Shown piece by piece: positions 53,731 to 64,000 of a DNA stretch of 64,000 bases. The stretch is taken from assembly GCF_006227205.1 (NCBI RefSeq), contig NZ_VCNG01000004.1, forward strand, positions 1 through 64,000, given 5' to 3'. Position 1 is the first letter of the stretch. Each line of letters opens with the position of its first letter. The translations under genes and the position numbers were made by a program. The notes beneath the pieces were generated by a model, which ran no database searches, was not told the origin of the DNA, and saw only the letters and a program-made list of their open reading frames with translations. The DNA comes from Pseudomonas sp. ICMP22404. GTDB taxonomy: Bacteria > Pseudomonadota > Gammaproteobacteria > Pseudomonadales > Pseudomonadaceae.

Positions 53731-54144
53731 ATGCCCGAAGCGACAGGACTCATGGCCCACAACTGGGGCTTTGCCATTTTCCTTCTGGGTGTCGTCGGCC
53801 TGTGTGCCTTCATGCTCGGGCTGTCGAGTCTGCTCGGGTCAAAAGCCTGGGGCCGCAGCAAAAACGAACCGTTCGAGTCCGGCATGCTGCCTACCGGTGG
53901 CGCCCGCTTGCGGCTCTCAGCCAAATTCTATCTGGTCGCGATGCTCTTCGTGATCTTCGATATCGAAGCCCTCTTTCTCTTTGCCTGGTCTGTGTCCGTC
54001 CGCGAAAGCGGCTGGACCGGATTTGTCGAAGCTCTCGTTTTCATAGCAATTCTGTTGGCAGGTCTTGTCTACCTATTCCGGGTGGGGGCACTTGATTGGG
54101 CTCCGGAAGCTCGGCGCAAGCGGCAAGCGAAGCTGAAACAATGA
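53731..54144 (+). CDS. nuoA: NADH-quinone oxidoreductase subunit A
   Basis: A 137-residue membrane subunit of complex I with three helices. Typical of Nuo[47 protein letters not shown], the loop that lines the quinone site. The ATG at 53731 is supported by AAGGA nine bases upstream and by the family start (MPEATGL). First gene of the nuo operon; nuoB begins 10 bp after its stop. Confidence 0.97.
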   Translation: MPEATGLMAHNWGFAIFLLGVVGLCAFMLGLSSLLGSKAWGRSKNEPFESGMLPTGGARLRLSAKFYLVAMLFVIFDIEALFLFAWSVSVRESGWTGFVEALVFIAILLAGLVYLFRVGALDWAPEARRKRQAKLKQ

Positions 54145-54154
54145 GGCTTTGGCA

Positions 54155-54829
54155 ATGCAATACAATCTCACCAGGATCGACCCCGATGCTCCTAACGAGC
54201 AGTATCCGATTGGCGAGCGGGAAACCGTTTCCGATCCGTTAGAAGATCAAGTCCACAAAAACATCTTCATGGGCAAGCTCGAAGACGTGCTGAACAGCAC
54301 GGTCAACTGGGGTCGCAAGAACTCCCTGTGGCCGTACAACTTCGGCCTTTCGTGCTGCTACGTGGAAATGACCACCGCCTTCACGGCGCCCCACGACATC
54401 GCGCGCTTTGGCGCCGAGGTGATCCGGGCATCGCCGCGTCAGGCGGATTTCATGGTTATCGCCGGTACCTGCTTCATCAAGATGGCGCCGATCATCCAGC
54501 GTCTCTATGAGCAAATGCTCGAACCGAAGTGGGTCATCTCCATGGGTTCGTGCGCCAACTCCGGTGGCATGTACGACATCTATTCCGTCGTTCAAGGGGT
54601 GGACAAGTTCCTGCCCGTGGACGTCTACGTGCCTGGCTGCCCGCCCCGCCCCGAAGCTTTCCTGCAAGGCCTGATGCTGTTGCAGGAATCGATTGGCCAG
54701 GAGCGTCGCCCACTGTCCTGGGTCGTTGGCGATCAAGGCGTCTATCGCGCCGAGATGCCGTCGCAAAAGGAACAGCGCCGCGAACAGCGTATCGCAGTCA
54801 CCAACCTGCGCAGCCCCGACGAAGTCTGA
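54155..54829 (+). CDS. nuoB: NADH-quinone oxidoreductase subunit B
   Basis: A 224-residue subunit that carries the terminal iron-sulfur cluster N2 passing electrons to quinone. The ligands are the adjacent Cys67-Cys68 (GLSCCYVEM), Cys133 ([12 protein letters not shown]) and Cys162 ([11 protein letters not shown]). The ATG at 54155 has GAGG eight bases upstream; a TTG two codons earlier is possible. Confidence 0.98.
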   Translation: MQYNLTRIDPDAPNEQYPIGERETVSDPLEDQVHKNIFMGKLEDVLNSTVNWGRKNSLWPYNFGLSCCYVEMTTAFTAPHDIARFGAEVIRASPRQADFMVIAGTCFIKMAPIIQRLYEQMLEPKWVISMGSCANSGGMYDIYSVVQGVDKFLPVDVYVPGCPPRPEAFLQGLMLLQESIGQERRPLSWVVGDQGVYRAEMPSQKEQRREQRIAVTNLRSPDEV

Positions 54830-54896
54830 TCCAGCTCTGTTCCTGAACAAGAAACACGAACCTGGCTTCATTCTTTACGTTGACCGAAAGCGATAA

Positions 54897-56687
<1,791 letters not shown>

Positions 56688-56689
56688 GC

Positions 56690-57187
56690 ATGAACAGCAC
56701 GCTTATCCAGACAGACCGTTTCGCCCTGAGCGAAACCGAGCGCTCGGCCATCGAGCACGAGCTGCATCACTACGAAGACCCGCGCGCGGCGTCGATCGAA
56801 GCCCTGAAGATCGTCCAGAAGGAACGTGGCTGGGTGCCTGACGGCGCGCTCTACGCCATCGGCGAGATCCTCGGCATCCCGGCGAGCGACGTCGAAGGCG
56901 TCGCCACCTTCTACAGCCAGATCTTCCGCCAGCCCGTAGGCCGCCACATCATTCGCGTCTGCGACAGCATGGTCTGCTACATCGGTGGCCACGAATCCGT
57001 GGTCAGCGAAATCCAGAGCAAGCTGGGCATCGGCCTCGGCCAGACCACCGCCGACGGCCGCTTCACGCTGCTGCCGGTGTGCTGCCTGGGCAATTGCGAC
57101 AAGGCCCCGGCGCTGATGATCGACGACGACACCTTCGGTGACGTTGCACCCGCTGGCGTCGCCAAATTGCTGGAGGGCTACGTATGA
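56690..57187 (+). CDS. nuoE: NADH-quinone oxidoreductase subunit E
   Basis: A 165-residue thioredoxin-fold subunit with the 2Fe-2S cluster N1a. Ligands by position: Cys91 and Cys96 (CDSMVC), Cys132 and Cys136 (CLGNC). It forms the NADH dehydrogenase module with NuoF and NuoG. The ATG follows the nuoCD stop (TAAGC ATG), and its end overlaps nuoF by four bases. Confidence 0.98.
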   Translation: MNSTLIQTDRFALSETERSAIEHELHHYEDPRAASIEALKIVQKERGWVPDGALYAIGEILGIPASDVEGVATFYSQIFRQPVGRHIIRVCDSMVCYIGGHESVVSEIQSKLGIGLGQTTADGRFTLLPVCCLGNCDKAPALMIDDDTFGDVAPAGVAKLLEGYV

Positions 57188-58542
57188 CCCTGACTTCCTT
57201 CGGGCCCGCCAACCGCATCAAGCGCTCGGCCGAAACCCATCCCCTGACCTGGCGCCTGCGTGACGACGGCGAAGCCGTGTGGCTGGACGAGTACCAGGCC
57301 AAGAACGGCTACGCCGCCGCGCGCAAGGCGTTCGCCGACATGGCCCAGGACGACATCGTCCAGACCGTGAAGGACTCCGGCCTCAAGGGTCGCGGCGGTG
57401 CGGGCTTCCCCACCGGCGTGAAGTGGGGCCTGATGCCCAAGGACGAATCCATCGACATCCGCTACCTGCTCTGCAACGCGGATGAAATGGAACCCAATAC
57501 CTGGAAGGACCGCATGCTGATGGAGCAACTGCCCCATCTGCTGATCGAAGGCATGCTGATCAGCGCCCGTGCGCTGAAAACCTACCGTGGCTACATCTTC
57601 CTGCGCGGCGAATACACCACCGCCGCCAAGCACCTGAACCGTGCCGTGGAAGAAGCCAAGGCTGCGGGCCTCCTGGGCAAGAACATCCTGGGCAGCGGCT
57701 TCGATTTCGAGCTGTTCGTCCACACCGGTGCCGGGCGTTACATCTGCGGTGAAGAAACCGCACTGATCAACTCCCTGGAAGGCCGCCGCGCCAACCCGCG
57801 TTCCAAACCGCCCTTCCCTGCCGCCGTGGGCGTGTGGGGCAAGCCGACCTGCGTGAACAACGTCGAGACCCTGTGCAACGTGCCGGCGATCATCGCCGAC
57901 GGCGTGGACTGGTACAAATCCCTGGCCCGCGACGGCAGCGAAGACATGGGCACCAAGCTCATGGGCTTCTCCGGCAAGGTCAAGAACCCCGGCCTGTGGG
58001 AACTGCCCTTCGGCGTCACCGGCCGCGAGCTGTTCGAGGATTACGCCGGCGGCATGCGCGACGGCTACAAGCTCAAGTGCTGGCAGCCCGGCGGTGCCGG
58101 TACCGGTTTCCTGTTGCCGGAACACCTGGACGCACAAATGTATGCCGGCGGCATCGCCAAGGTGGGCACCCGGATGGGTACCGGCCTGGCCATGGCGGTG
58201 GACGACAGCGTCAACATGGTTTCGCTGCTGCGCAACATGGAGCAGTTTTTCTCCCGTGAGTCCTGCGGCTTCTGCACCCCTTGCCGCGATGGCCTGCCCT
58301 GGAGCGTCAAGCTGCTGATGGCCATCGAGAACGGCGAAGGCCAGCCCGGCGACATCGAGACCCTGCTGGGTCTGGTGGGTTTCCTCGGCCCAGGCAAGAC
58401 CTTCTGTGCTCACGCACCGGGTGCCGTGGAGCCGTTGGGCAGCGCGATCAAATACTTCCGCTCTGAATTCGAGGCCGGCATCGCGCCTACCCGCGCAGGC
58501 GATCTCAATCAGGTGGTCACGCCGACCATGGTCGGCGCGTAA
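57184..58542 (+). CDS. nuoF: NADH-quinone oxidoreductase subunit F
   Basis: A 452-residue flavoprotein that oxidises NADH. The FMN/NADH region is [17 protein letters not shown] and the next loop [19 protein letters not shown]; the 4Fe-4S cluster N3 is bound by [12 protein letters not shown] plus a later cysteine in GKTFCAHA. The ATG overlaps the nuoE TGA (ATGA). A perfect hairpin and 137 bp separate it from nuoG. Confidence 0.98.
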   Translation: MTLTSFGPANRIKRSAETHPLTWRLRDDGEAVWLDEYQAKNGYAAARKAFADMAQDDIVQTVKDSGLKGRGGAGFPTGVKWGLMPKDESIDIRYLLCNADEMEPNTWKDRMLMEQLPHLLIEGMLISARALKTYRGYIFLRGEYTTAAKHLNRAVEEAKAAGLLGKNILGSGFDFELFVHTGAGRYICGEETALINSLEGRRANPRSKPPFPAAVGVWGKPTCVNNVETLCNVPAIIADGVDWYKSLARDGSEDMGTKLMGFSGKVKNPGLWELPFGVTGRELFEDYAGGMRDGYKLKCWQPGGAGTGFLLPEHLDAQMYAGGIAKVGTRMGTGLAMAVDDSVNMVSLLRNMEQFFSRESCGFCTPCRDGLPWSVKLLMAIENGEGQPGDIETLLGLVGFLGPGKTFCAHAPGAVEPLGSAIKYFRSEFEAGIAPTRAGDLNQVVTPTMVGA

Positions 58543-58552
58543 CACGCTTAAG

Positions 58553-58580
58553 AAGGCGAAGGGTCCGTGCCCTTCGCCTT
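58553..58580 (+). promoter_or_regulatory. Perfect hairpin between nuoF and nuoG
   Basis: AAGGCGAAGGG pairs exactly with CCCTTCGCCTT around a TCCGTG loop, 11 base pairs, ten bases after the nuoF stop. It is followed by TCGTCC, not a U-run, so it looks less like a terminator than a transcript-stabilising or partially attenuating structure inside the operon. Confidence 0.7.
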
Positions 58581-58679
58581 TCGTCCGATGACGCCTTTGC
58601 AGGCTGTTTGGATTCGGACGAACGACAAGATTCCATTAGCCACGCCCGCTGACACCGGGCCAACGAAGAACTTTGAACC

Positions 58680-61394
58680 ATGGCCACTATCCACGTAGAC
58701 GGCAAAGCGCTCGAAGTCGACGGGGCAGACAACCTGTTACAGGCATGTCTGTCGCTAGGCCTCGACATCCCATATTTCTGCTGGCATCCCGCGCTTGGTA
58801 GCGTCGGGGCCTGCCGCCAGTGCGCGGTCAAGCAGTACACCGACGAGAACGACACCCGTGGTCGGATCGTCATGTCCTGCATGACCCCCGCCACCGACAA
58901 CACCTGGATCTCCATCGACGATGAAGAATCCAAGGCGTTCCGCGCCAGTGTCGTCGAATGGCTGATGACCAATCACCCGCACGACTGCCCGGTCTGCGAG
59001 GAAGGCGGTCACTGCCACCTGCAAGACATGACCGTGATGACCGGCCACAACGAGCGCCGTTATCGCTTCAAGAAACGCACCCACCAGAACCAGCAACTGG
59101 GCCCGTTCATCTCCCACGAGATGAACCGCTGCATCGCCTGCTACCGCTGCGTGCGCTATTACAAGGACTACGCCGGCGGCACCGACCTGGGCGTGTTCGG
59201 CGCCCACGACAACGTGTACTTCGGTCGCGTTGAAGACGGCACCCTGGAAAGCGAATTCTCCGGCAACCTCACCGAGGTCTGCCCGACCGGTGTGTTCACC
59301 GACAAGACCCACTCCGAGCGCTACAACCGCAAGTGGGACATGCAGTTCTCGCCAAGCATCTGCCACGGCTGCTCCAGCGGTTGCAACATCAGCCCGGGCG
59401 AGCGCTACGGCGAACTGCGTCGCATCGAGAACCGCTACAACGGTTCGGTGAACCAGTATTTCCTGTGCGACCGCGGCCGCTTCGGCTACGGCTACGTCAA
59501 CCGCACGGACCGCCCACGCCAGCCGCTGCTGGCCGACGGTACCAAGCTGAGCCTGGACGCCGCCCTGGACAAGGCCGCCGAACTGCTGCGCGGCCGCAAC
59601 ATTGTCGGTATCGGTTCGCCACGGGCCAGCCTGGAAAGCAACTACGCACTGCGTGAACTGGTCGGCGCCGAGCACTTCTACAGCGGTATCGAAGCCGCTG
59701 AGCTGGAGCGCATCCGCCTGGTGTTGCAAGTGCTCAAGGACAGCCCGCTGCCCGTGCCGACGATGCGTGACATCGAAGACCACGACGCCGTGTTCGTTCT
59801 CGGCGAAGACCTCACCCAGACCGCCGCACGCATGGCCCTGGCCCTGCGCCAGTCGGTCAAGGGCAAGGCCGAAGACATGGCCGACGCCATGCGCGTCCAG
59901 CCGTGGCTCGACGCTGCCGTGAAGAACATCGGCCAGCATGAGCTGAACCCGCTGTTCATCGCCAGCCTGGCTGAAACCAAGCTCGACGACGTCGCCGAGG
60001 AATGCGTTCACGCCGCCCCTGACGACCTGGCGCGCATCGGCTTTGCCGTGGCCCACGCCCTGGACGCCAGCGCCCCGGCCGTCGAAGGCCTGGACAGCGA
60101 AGCGACCGCCCTGGTCCAGCGCATCGCCGACGCCCTGCTGGCGGCCAAGCGTCCGCTGGTGATCGCCGGTACCTCCCTGGGCTCCAAGGCCCTGATCGAG
60201 GCCGCCGCCAACATCGCCAAGGCCCTGAAACTGCGCGAGAAGAACGGTTCCATCAGCCTGGTCGTGCCGGAAGCCAACAGCCTCGGCCTGGCCATGCTCG
60301 GTGGCGAATCGGTGGATGCAGCCCTGCAAGCCGTGATCGACGGCAGCGCCGACGCCATCGTGGTGCTGGAGAACGACCTGTACACCCGCACCGACAAAGC
60401 CCGTGTGGACGCCGCGCTGAACGCCGCGAAAGTGGTGATCGTCGCCGACCACCAGAAGACCGCCACCACCGACCGCGCCCACCTGGTGCTGCCGGCGGCG
60501 AGCTTCGCCGAAGGCGACGGTACGCTGGTCAGCCAGGAAGGCCGCGCCCAGCGCTTCTTCCAGGTCTTCGATCCGCAATACCTGGACGCCAGCATCCTGG
60601 TCCACGAAGGCTGGCGCTGGCTGCACGCCCTGCGCGCCACCCTGCTGAACCAGCCGATCGACTGGACGCAACTCGACCACGTCACTGCTGCCTGTGCCTC
60701 GAGCACCGCGCAACTGGCCGGCATCGTCGACGCCGCGCCGTCCGCCTCGTTCCGCATCAAGGGCCTGAAACTGGCACGTGAACCGCTGCGTTACTCCGGC
60801 CGCACCGCCATGCGCGCGAACATCAACGTTCACGAACCACGCACCCCGCAGGACCAGGACACCGCGTTCGCCTTCTCCATGGAAGGTTACTCGGGCTCCG
60901 CCGAACCGCGCTCGCAAGTGCCGTTCGCCTGGTCGCCGGGCTGGAACTCGCCGCAGGCCTGGAACAAGTTCCAGGACGAAGTCGGTGGTCACCTGCGTGC
61001 CGGTGATCCAGGCACCCGCCTGATCGAAAGCCAGGGCGATGGCCTGAGCTGGTTCGCCAGCGTACCGCGTGCCTTCAACCCGGCACCGGGCACCTGGCAG
61101 GTCGTGCCGTTCCATCACCTGTTCGGCAGCGAAGAGAACTCTTCCAAGGCCGCGCCGGTTCAGGAACGCATCCCGGCCGCCTACGTGGCGCTGGCCAAGT
61201 CCGAAGCCGACCGCCTGGGTGTCAACGATGGCGCCCTGCTGAGCCTGAACGTGGCCGGCCAGACCCTGCGTCTGCCGCTGCGCATCAATGAAGAACTGGG
61301 CGCCGGCCTGGTGGCCCTGCCGGCTGGCCTGGCGGGAATCCCGCCGGCGGTGTTCGGTAAAACCGTCGACGGTCTGCAGGAGGCAGCGCAATGA
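58680..61394 (+). CDS. nuoG: NADH-quinone oxidoreductase subunit G
   Basis: A 904-residue iron-sulfur subunit of the NADH module. The N-terminal 2Fe-2S ferredoxin domain has [21 protein letters not shown], the next region [16 protein letters not shown] (histidine-liganded cluster N5) and [16 protein letters not shown], and the molybdopterin-like half starts with [21 protein letters not shown] (cluster N7 ligands). The remaining 600 residues are a formate-dehydrogenase-like domain without cofactor. Its end overlaps nuoH by four bases. Confidence 0.98.
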   Translation: MATIHVDGKALEVDGADNLLQACLSLGLDIPYFCWHPALGSVGACRQCAVKQYTDENDTRGRIVMSCMTPATDNTWISIDDEESKAFRASVVEWLMTNHPHDCPVCEEGGHCHLQDMTVMTGHNERRYRFKKRTHQNQQLGPFISHEMNRCIACYRCVRYYKDYAGGTDLGVFGAHDNVYFGRVEDGTLESEFSGNLTEVCPTGVFTDKTHSERYNRKWDMQFSPSICHGCSSGCNISPGERYGELRRIENRYNGSVNQYFLCDRGRFGYGYVNRTDRPRQPLLADGTKLSLDAALDKAAELLRGRNIVGIGSPRASLESNYALRELVGAEHFYSGIEAAELERIRLVLQVLKDSPLPVPTMRDIEDHDAVFVLGEDLTQTAARMALALRQSVKGKAEDMADAMRVQPWLDAAVKNIGQHELNPLFIASLAETKLDDVAEECVHAAPDDLARIGFAVAHALDASAPAVEGLDSEATALVQRIADALLAAKRPLVIAGTSLGSKALIEAAANIAKALKLREKNGSISLVVPEANSLGLAMLGGESVDAALQAVIDGSADAIVVLENDLYTRTDKARVDAALNAAKVVIVADHQKTATTDRAHLVLPAASFAEGDGTLVSQEGRAQRFFQVFDPQYLDASILVHEGWRWLHALRATLLNQPIDWTQLDHVTAACASSTAQLAGIVDAAPSASFRIKGLKLAREPLRYSGRTAMRANINVHEPRTPQDQDTAFAFSMEGYSGSAEPRSQVPFAWSPGWNSPQAWNKFQDEVGGHLRAGDPGTRLIESQGDGLSWFASVPRAFNPAPGTWQVVPFHHLFGSEENSSKAAPVQERIPAAYVALAKSEADRLGVNDGALLSLNVAGQTLRLPLRINEELGAGLVALPAGLAGIPPAVFGKTVDGLQEAAQ

Positions 61395-62398
61395 GCTGGT
61401 TCACCCCTGAAGTGATCGCTGTGATCCTGACGGTCCTCAAGGCCATCGTGATCCTGCTGGCCGTGGTGGTCACAGGCGCGCTGCTGAGCTTTGTCGAACG
61501 TCGCCTGCTGGGCTGGTGGCAGGACCGCTACGGTCCGAACCGCGTCGGCCCGTACGGCATGTTCCAGATCGCCGCCGACATGATCAAGATGTTCTTCAAG
61601 GAAGACTGGACACCACCGTTTGCCGACAAGGTGATCTTCACCCTGGCACCGGTGGTGGCCATGAGCGCCTTGCTGATCGCCTTCGCGATCATCCCGATCA
61701 CCCCGACCTGGGGCGTGGCGGACCTGAACATCGGCCTGCTGTTCTTCTTCGCCATGGCCGGCCTGTCGGTGTACGCGGTGCTGTTCGCCGGCTGGTCGAG
61801 CAACAACAAGTTCGCCCTGCTGGGCAGCCTGCGGGCTTCGGCCCAGACCGTGTCCTATGAAGTGTTCATGGGTCTGGCGCTGATGGGCGTGGTGGTCCAG
61901 GCCGGTTCGTTCAACATGCGCGACATCGTCGAGTACCAGGCCCAGCACCTGTGGTTCATCATTCCGCAGTTCTTCGGCTTCTGTACGTTCTTCGTCGCTG
62001 GCGTGGCGGTGACTCACCGTCACCCGTTCGACCAGCCGGAAGCGGAACAGGAACTGGCCGACGGTTACCACATTGAATATGCCGGCATGAAATGGGGCAT
62101 GTTCTTCGTGGGCGAGTACATCGGTATCGTCCTGATCTCGGCACTGCTGGTGACGTTGTTCTTCGGCGGCTGGCACGGTCCGTTCGACATCCTGCCGCAA
62201 CTGTCCTTCGTGTGGTTCGCCCTGAAGACCGCGTTCTTCATCATGCTGTTCGTTTTGCTGCGCGCCTCGATCCCGCGCCCACGCTACGACCAGGTGATGG
62301 ACTTCAGCTGGAAATTCTGCCTGCCGCTGACCCTGATCAATTTGCTGGTGACCGCTGCGATCGTGTTGATGAACACGCCTGCGGCCGCGGTTCAGTGA
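61391..62398 (+). CDS. nuoH: NADH-quinone oxidoreductase subunit H
   Basis: A 335-residue membrane subunit with eight helices that builds the quinone entry with NuoA and NuoB. Signature loops are [38 protein letters not shown] and [16 protein letters not shown], then [22 protein letters not shown] with the functionally important glutamates. It overlaps nuoG by four bases (ATGA) and precedes nuoI by 11 bp. Confidence 0.98.
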   Translation: MSWFTPEVIAVILTVLKAIVILLAVVVTGALLSFVERRLLGWWQDRYGPNRVGPYGMFQIAADMIKMFFKEDWTPPFADKVIFTLAPVVAMSALLIAFAIIPITPTWGVADLNIGLLFFFAMAGLSVYAVLFAGWSSNNKFALLGSLRASAQTVSYEVFMGLALMGVVVQAGSFNMRDIVEYQAQHLWFIIPQFFGFCTFFVAGVAVTHRHPFDQPEAEQELADGYHIEYAGMKWGMFFVGEYIGIVLISALLVTLFFGGWHGPFDILPQLSFVWFALKTAFFIMLFVLLRASIPRPRYDQVMDFSWKFCLPLTLINLLVTAAIVLMNTPAAAVQ

Positions 62399-62409
62399 GG
62401 ATTTGACCC

Positions 62410-62958
62410 ATGTTCAAATATATTGGCGACATCGTTAAGGGTACCGGTACCCAACTGCGAAGCCTGGTCATGATCTTCGGCCATGGCTTTCGCAAGCGCG
62501 ACACCCTGCAATACCCGGAAGAGCCGGTCTACCTGGCACCGCGTTACCGCGGCCGCATCGTCCTGACCCGCGACCCCGACGGCGAAGAGCGCTGCGTAGC
62601 GTGCAACCTGTGCGCCGTGGCCTGCCCGGTAGGCTGCATCTCGCTGCAGAAAGCTGAAACCGAAGACGGTCGCTGGTACCCGGACTTCTTCCGCATCAAC
62701 TTCTCGCGCTGCATTTTCTGCGGCCTCTGCGAGGAAGCATGCCCGACCACCGCGATCCAGCTCACGCCGGATTTCGAAATGGCGGATTTCAAACGTCAGG
62801 ACCTGGTGTACGAGAAAGAAGATCTGCTGATTTCCGGTCCCGGTAAAAACCCTGATTACAACTTCTATCGTGTTGCAGGTATGGCCATTGCCGGTAAGCC
62901 GAAAGGCGCCGCGCAGAACGAAGCCGAACCGATCAACGTGAAGAGCTTGCTGCCTTAA
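62410..62958 (+). CDS. nuoI: NADH-quinone oxidoreductase subunit I
   Basis: A 182-residue ferredoxin-like subunit with two 4Fe-4S clusters (N6a, N6b). The ligands are Cys62, Cys65, Cys68, Cys72 ([11 protein letters not shown]) and Cys101, Cys104, Cys107, Cys111 ([11 protein letters not shown]). It relays electrons to NuoB. nuoJ starts 9 bp after its stop with GGAAG as ribosome site. Confidence 0.98.
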   Translation: MFKYIGDIVKGTGTQLRSLVMIFGHGFRKRDTLQYPEEPVYLAPRYRGRIVLTRDPDGEERCVACNLCAVACPVGCISLQKAETEDGRWYPDFFRINFSRCIFCGLCEEACPTTAIQLTPDFEMADFKRQDLVYEKEDLLISGPGKNPDYNFYRVAGMAIAGKPKGAAQNEAEPINVKSLLP

Positions 62959-62967
62959 GGAAGAAAG

Positions 62968-63468
62968 ATGGAATTCGCTTTCTATTTCGCATCGGGTATC
63001 GCGGTGGTGTCCACGCTTCGTGTGGTCACCAACACCAACCCCATACATGCCCTGCTCTACCTGATCATTTCGCTCATCGCCGTGGCCATGACCTTCTTCG
63101 CTCTCGGCGCGCCGTTCGCCGGGGCCTTGGAAGTGATCGCCTACGCCGGCGCCATCATGGTGCTGTTCGTGTTCGTGGTGATGATGCTGAACCTCGGCCC
63201 GGCCTCGGTCCAGCAGGAGCGCAACTGGCTCAAGCCCGGTATCTGGGCGGGGCCGGTGATTCTCGCCGCCCTGCTGCTGGGTGAACTGCTGTATGTGCTG
63301 TTCGCTCACCAGAGCGGCCAGGCCATCGGCCACACCACCGTAGGCGCCAAGACCGTGGGCATCAGCCTGTTCGGTCCGTACCTGCTGGTGGTCGAACTCG
63401 CCTCGATGCTGCTGCTTGCCGCAGCCGTCACGGCGTTCCATTTGGGCCGTAACGAGGCGAAGGAGTAA
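62968..63468 (+). CDS. nuoJ: NADH-quinone oxidoreductase subunit J
   Basis: A 166-residue membrane subunit with five helices. The helix-3 region [28 protein letters not shown], which in known structures contains the pi-bulge moved during proton pumping, is intact. It is followed at once by nuoK (4-bp gap). It starts [20 protein letters not shown]. Confidence 0.97.
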   Translation: MEFAFYFASGIAVVSTLRVVTNTNPIHALLYLIISLIAVAMTFFALGAPFAGALEVIAYAGAIMVLFVFVVMMLNLGPASVQQERNWLKPGIWAGPVILAALLLGELLYVLFAHQSGQAIGHTTVGAKTVGISLFGPYLLVVELASMLLLAAAVTAFHLGRNEAKE

Positions 63469-63472
63469 TCAC

Positions 63473-63781
63473 ATGCCTGCTATCCCTCTCGAACACGGTC
63501 TGGCGGTTGCCGGCATCCTGTTCTGTCTCGGTCTGGTCGGCCTGATGGTCCGCCGCAACATTCTGTTCGTGCTGATGAGCCTGGAGGTCATGATGAATGC
63601 CGCCGCCCTGGCCTTCATCGTCGCGGGCGCTCGCTGGGCGCAGCCCGATGGACAGATCATGTTCATCCTGGTGATCAGCCTGGCAGCCGCCGAGGCCAGT
63701 ATCGGCCTGGCGATCCTGTTGCAGCTGTATCGCCGCTTCCACACGCTCGATATCGACGCTGCCAGTGAGATGCGCGGATGA
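63473..63781 (+). CDS. nuoK: NADH-quinone oxidoreductase subunit K
   Basis: A 102-residue membrane subunit with three helices. The two pumping glutamates are in the usual places: [15 protein letters not shown] and [22 protein letters not shown] lies about eight bases before the ATG at 63473. Its stop overlaps the nuoL start by four bases. Confidence 0.98.
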   Translation: MPAIPLEHGLAVAGILFCLGLVGLMVRRNILFVLMSLEVMMNAAALAFIVAGARWAQPDGQIMFILVISLAAAEASIGLAILLQLYRRFHTLDIDAASEMRG

Positions 63782-64000
63782 ACATGATCTTTCTGACTTT
63801 CGTATTTCCCCTGATTGGTTTCCTGCTGCTGGCGTTCTCCCGTGGACGTCTCTCGGAAAATCTTTCGGCCCTGATCGGCGTCGGCTCCATCGGCCTGTCG
63901 GCGATTGTCGCCGCCTACGTGATCTGGCAATTCAACGTCGCACCGCCCGAAGGTGGTCACTACACCCTGGTGCTGTGGCAATGGATGGCGGTGGAAGGTT
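63778..64000 (+). CDS. nuoL: NADH-quinone oxidoreductase subunit L, 5' part
   Basis: The first 74 codons of the antiporter-like NuoL, beginning at an ATG overlapping the nuoK stop (ATGA) and cut by the window edge. [20 protein letters not shown] is the first membrane helix and the next helix begins [16 protein letters not shown]; the short periplasmic stretch [13 protein letters not shown] at the end is typical. The remaining about 540 residues lie outside. Confidence 0.95.
   Translation, partial: MNMIFLTFVFPLIGFLLLAFSRGRLSENLSALIGVGSIGLSAIVAAYVIWQFNVAPPEGGHYTLVLWQWMAVEG

Noticed and set aside
58755..61391. An 878-codon minus-strand frame opposite nuoG
   Set aside because: Antisense shadow; nuoG has all its cluster ligands, and the reverse frame has none of the features of a protein.

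Overview
The window is a GC-rich chromosomal segment of a Pseudomonas, almost certainly of the P. fluorescens group. The evidence is the gene order ftsK-lolA-rarA-crcB-serS-cysG, then trxB-aat-bpt-infA-clpA-clpS-cspD-icd/idh-mnmA-hflD-purB-aceA-nuoA to nuoL, the fused nuoCD gene, a monomeric isocitrate dehydrogenase beside the dimeric one, and many REP palindromes of the GTGGGAGCGAGCCTGCTCGCGA type. The species cannot be fixed from the sequence alone. No rRNA, tRNA, CRISPR array, insertion sequence or prophage was seen.

Bases 1-20,000 are accessory metabolism and transport. A four-copy tandem REP array opens the window. It is followed by a THEM6-like thioesterase, an L-lactate permease, a small lipoprotein and a signal-less PL7 alginate lyase. 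Next is a sugar module: a nucleoside-symporter-type MFS transporter, a TIM-barrel sugar isomerase and a Gfo/Idh/MocA dehydrogenase, divergent from a LacI regulator with a perfect 16-bp operator-like palindrome between them. A TAXI-type TRAP transporter (binding protein, fused permease, DUF1850 protein) comes next. A Tat-exported SMP-30 lactonase, a DMT exporter, a double-CAP-domain secreted protein, an isochorismatase-like hydrolase, gamma-glutamyltranspeptidase and a GNAT acetyltransferase complete this part.

Bases 20,000-32,000 hold small unknown proteins, the overlapping tusDCBE-trpD2 (ybiB) operon for tRNA 2-thiolation, a glutathionyl-hydroquinone reductase, and the leftward series ftsK, lolA, rarA, crcB, serS, cysG.

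Bases 32,000-53,000 are core functions. Thioredoxin reductase is followed by a complete leucine N-degron pathway (aat, bpt, clpS, clpA) with infA inside it. Then come cspD, the divergent isocitrate dehydrogenases icd and idh, a NUDIX hydrolase, mnmA, hflD, purB, the ribosomal oxygenase gene roxA and a GNAT gene. A secretin-like short protein, isocitrate lyase aceA and a chemoreceptor with a helical bimodular-type sensor domain, convergent with aceA, end this part. The isocitrate branch point (icd, idh, aceA) and a receptor of the class that senses TCA intermediates lie close together.

Bases 53,731-64,000 are the respiratory complex I operon nuoA, B, CD, E, F, G, H, I, J, K and the start of nuoL, which runs off the window. 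The 700-bp gap before nuoA carries a strong Fur-box candidate, and a perfect hairpin separates nuoF from nuoG.
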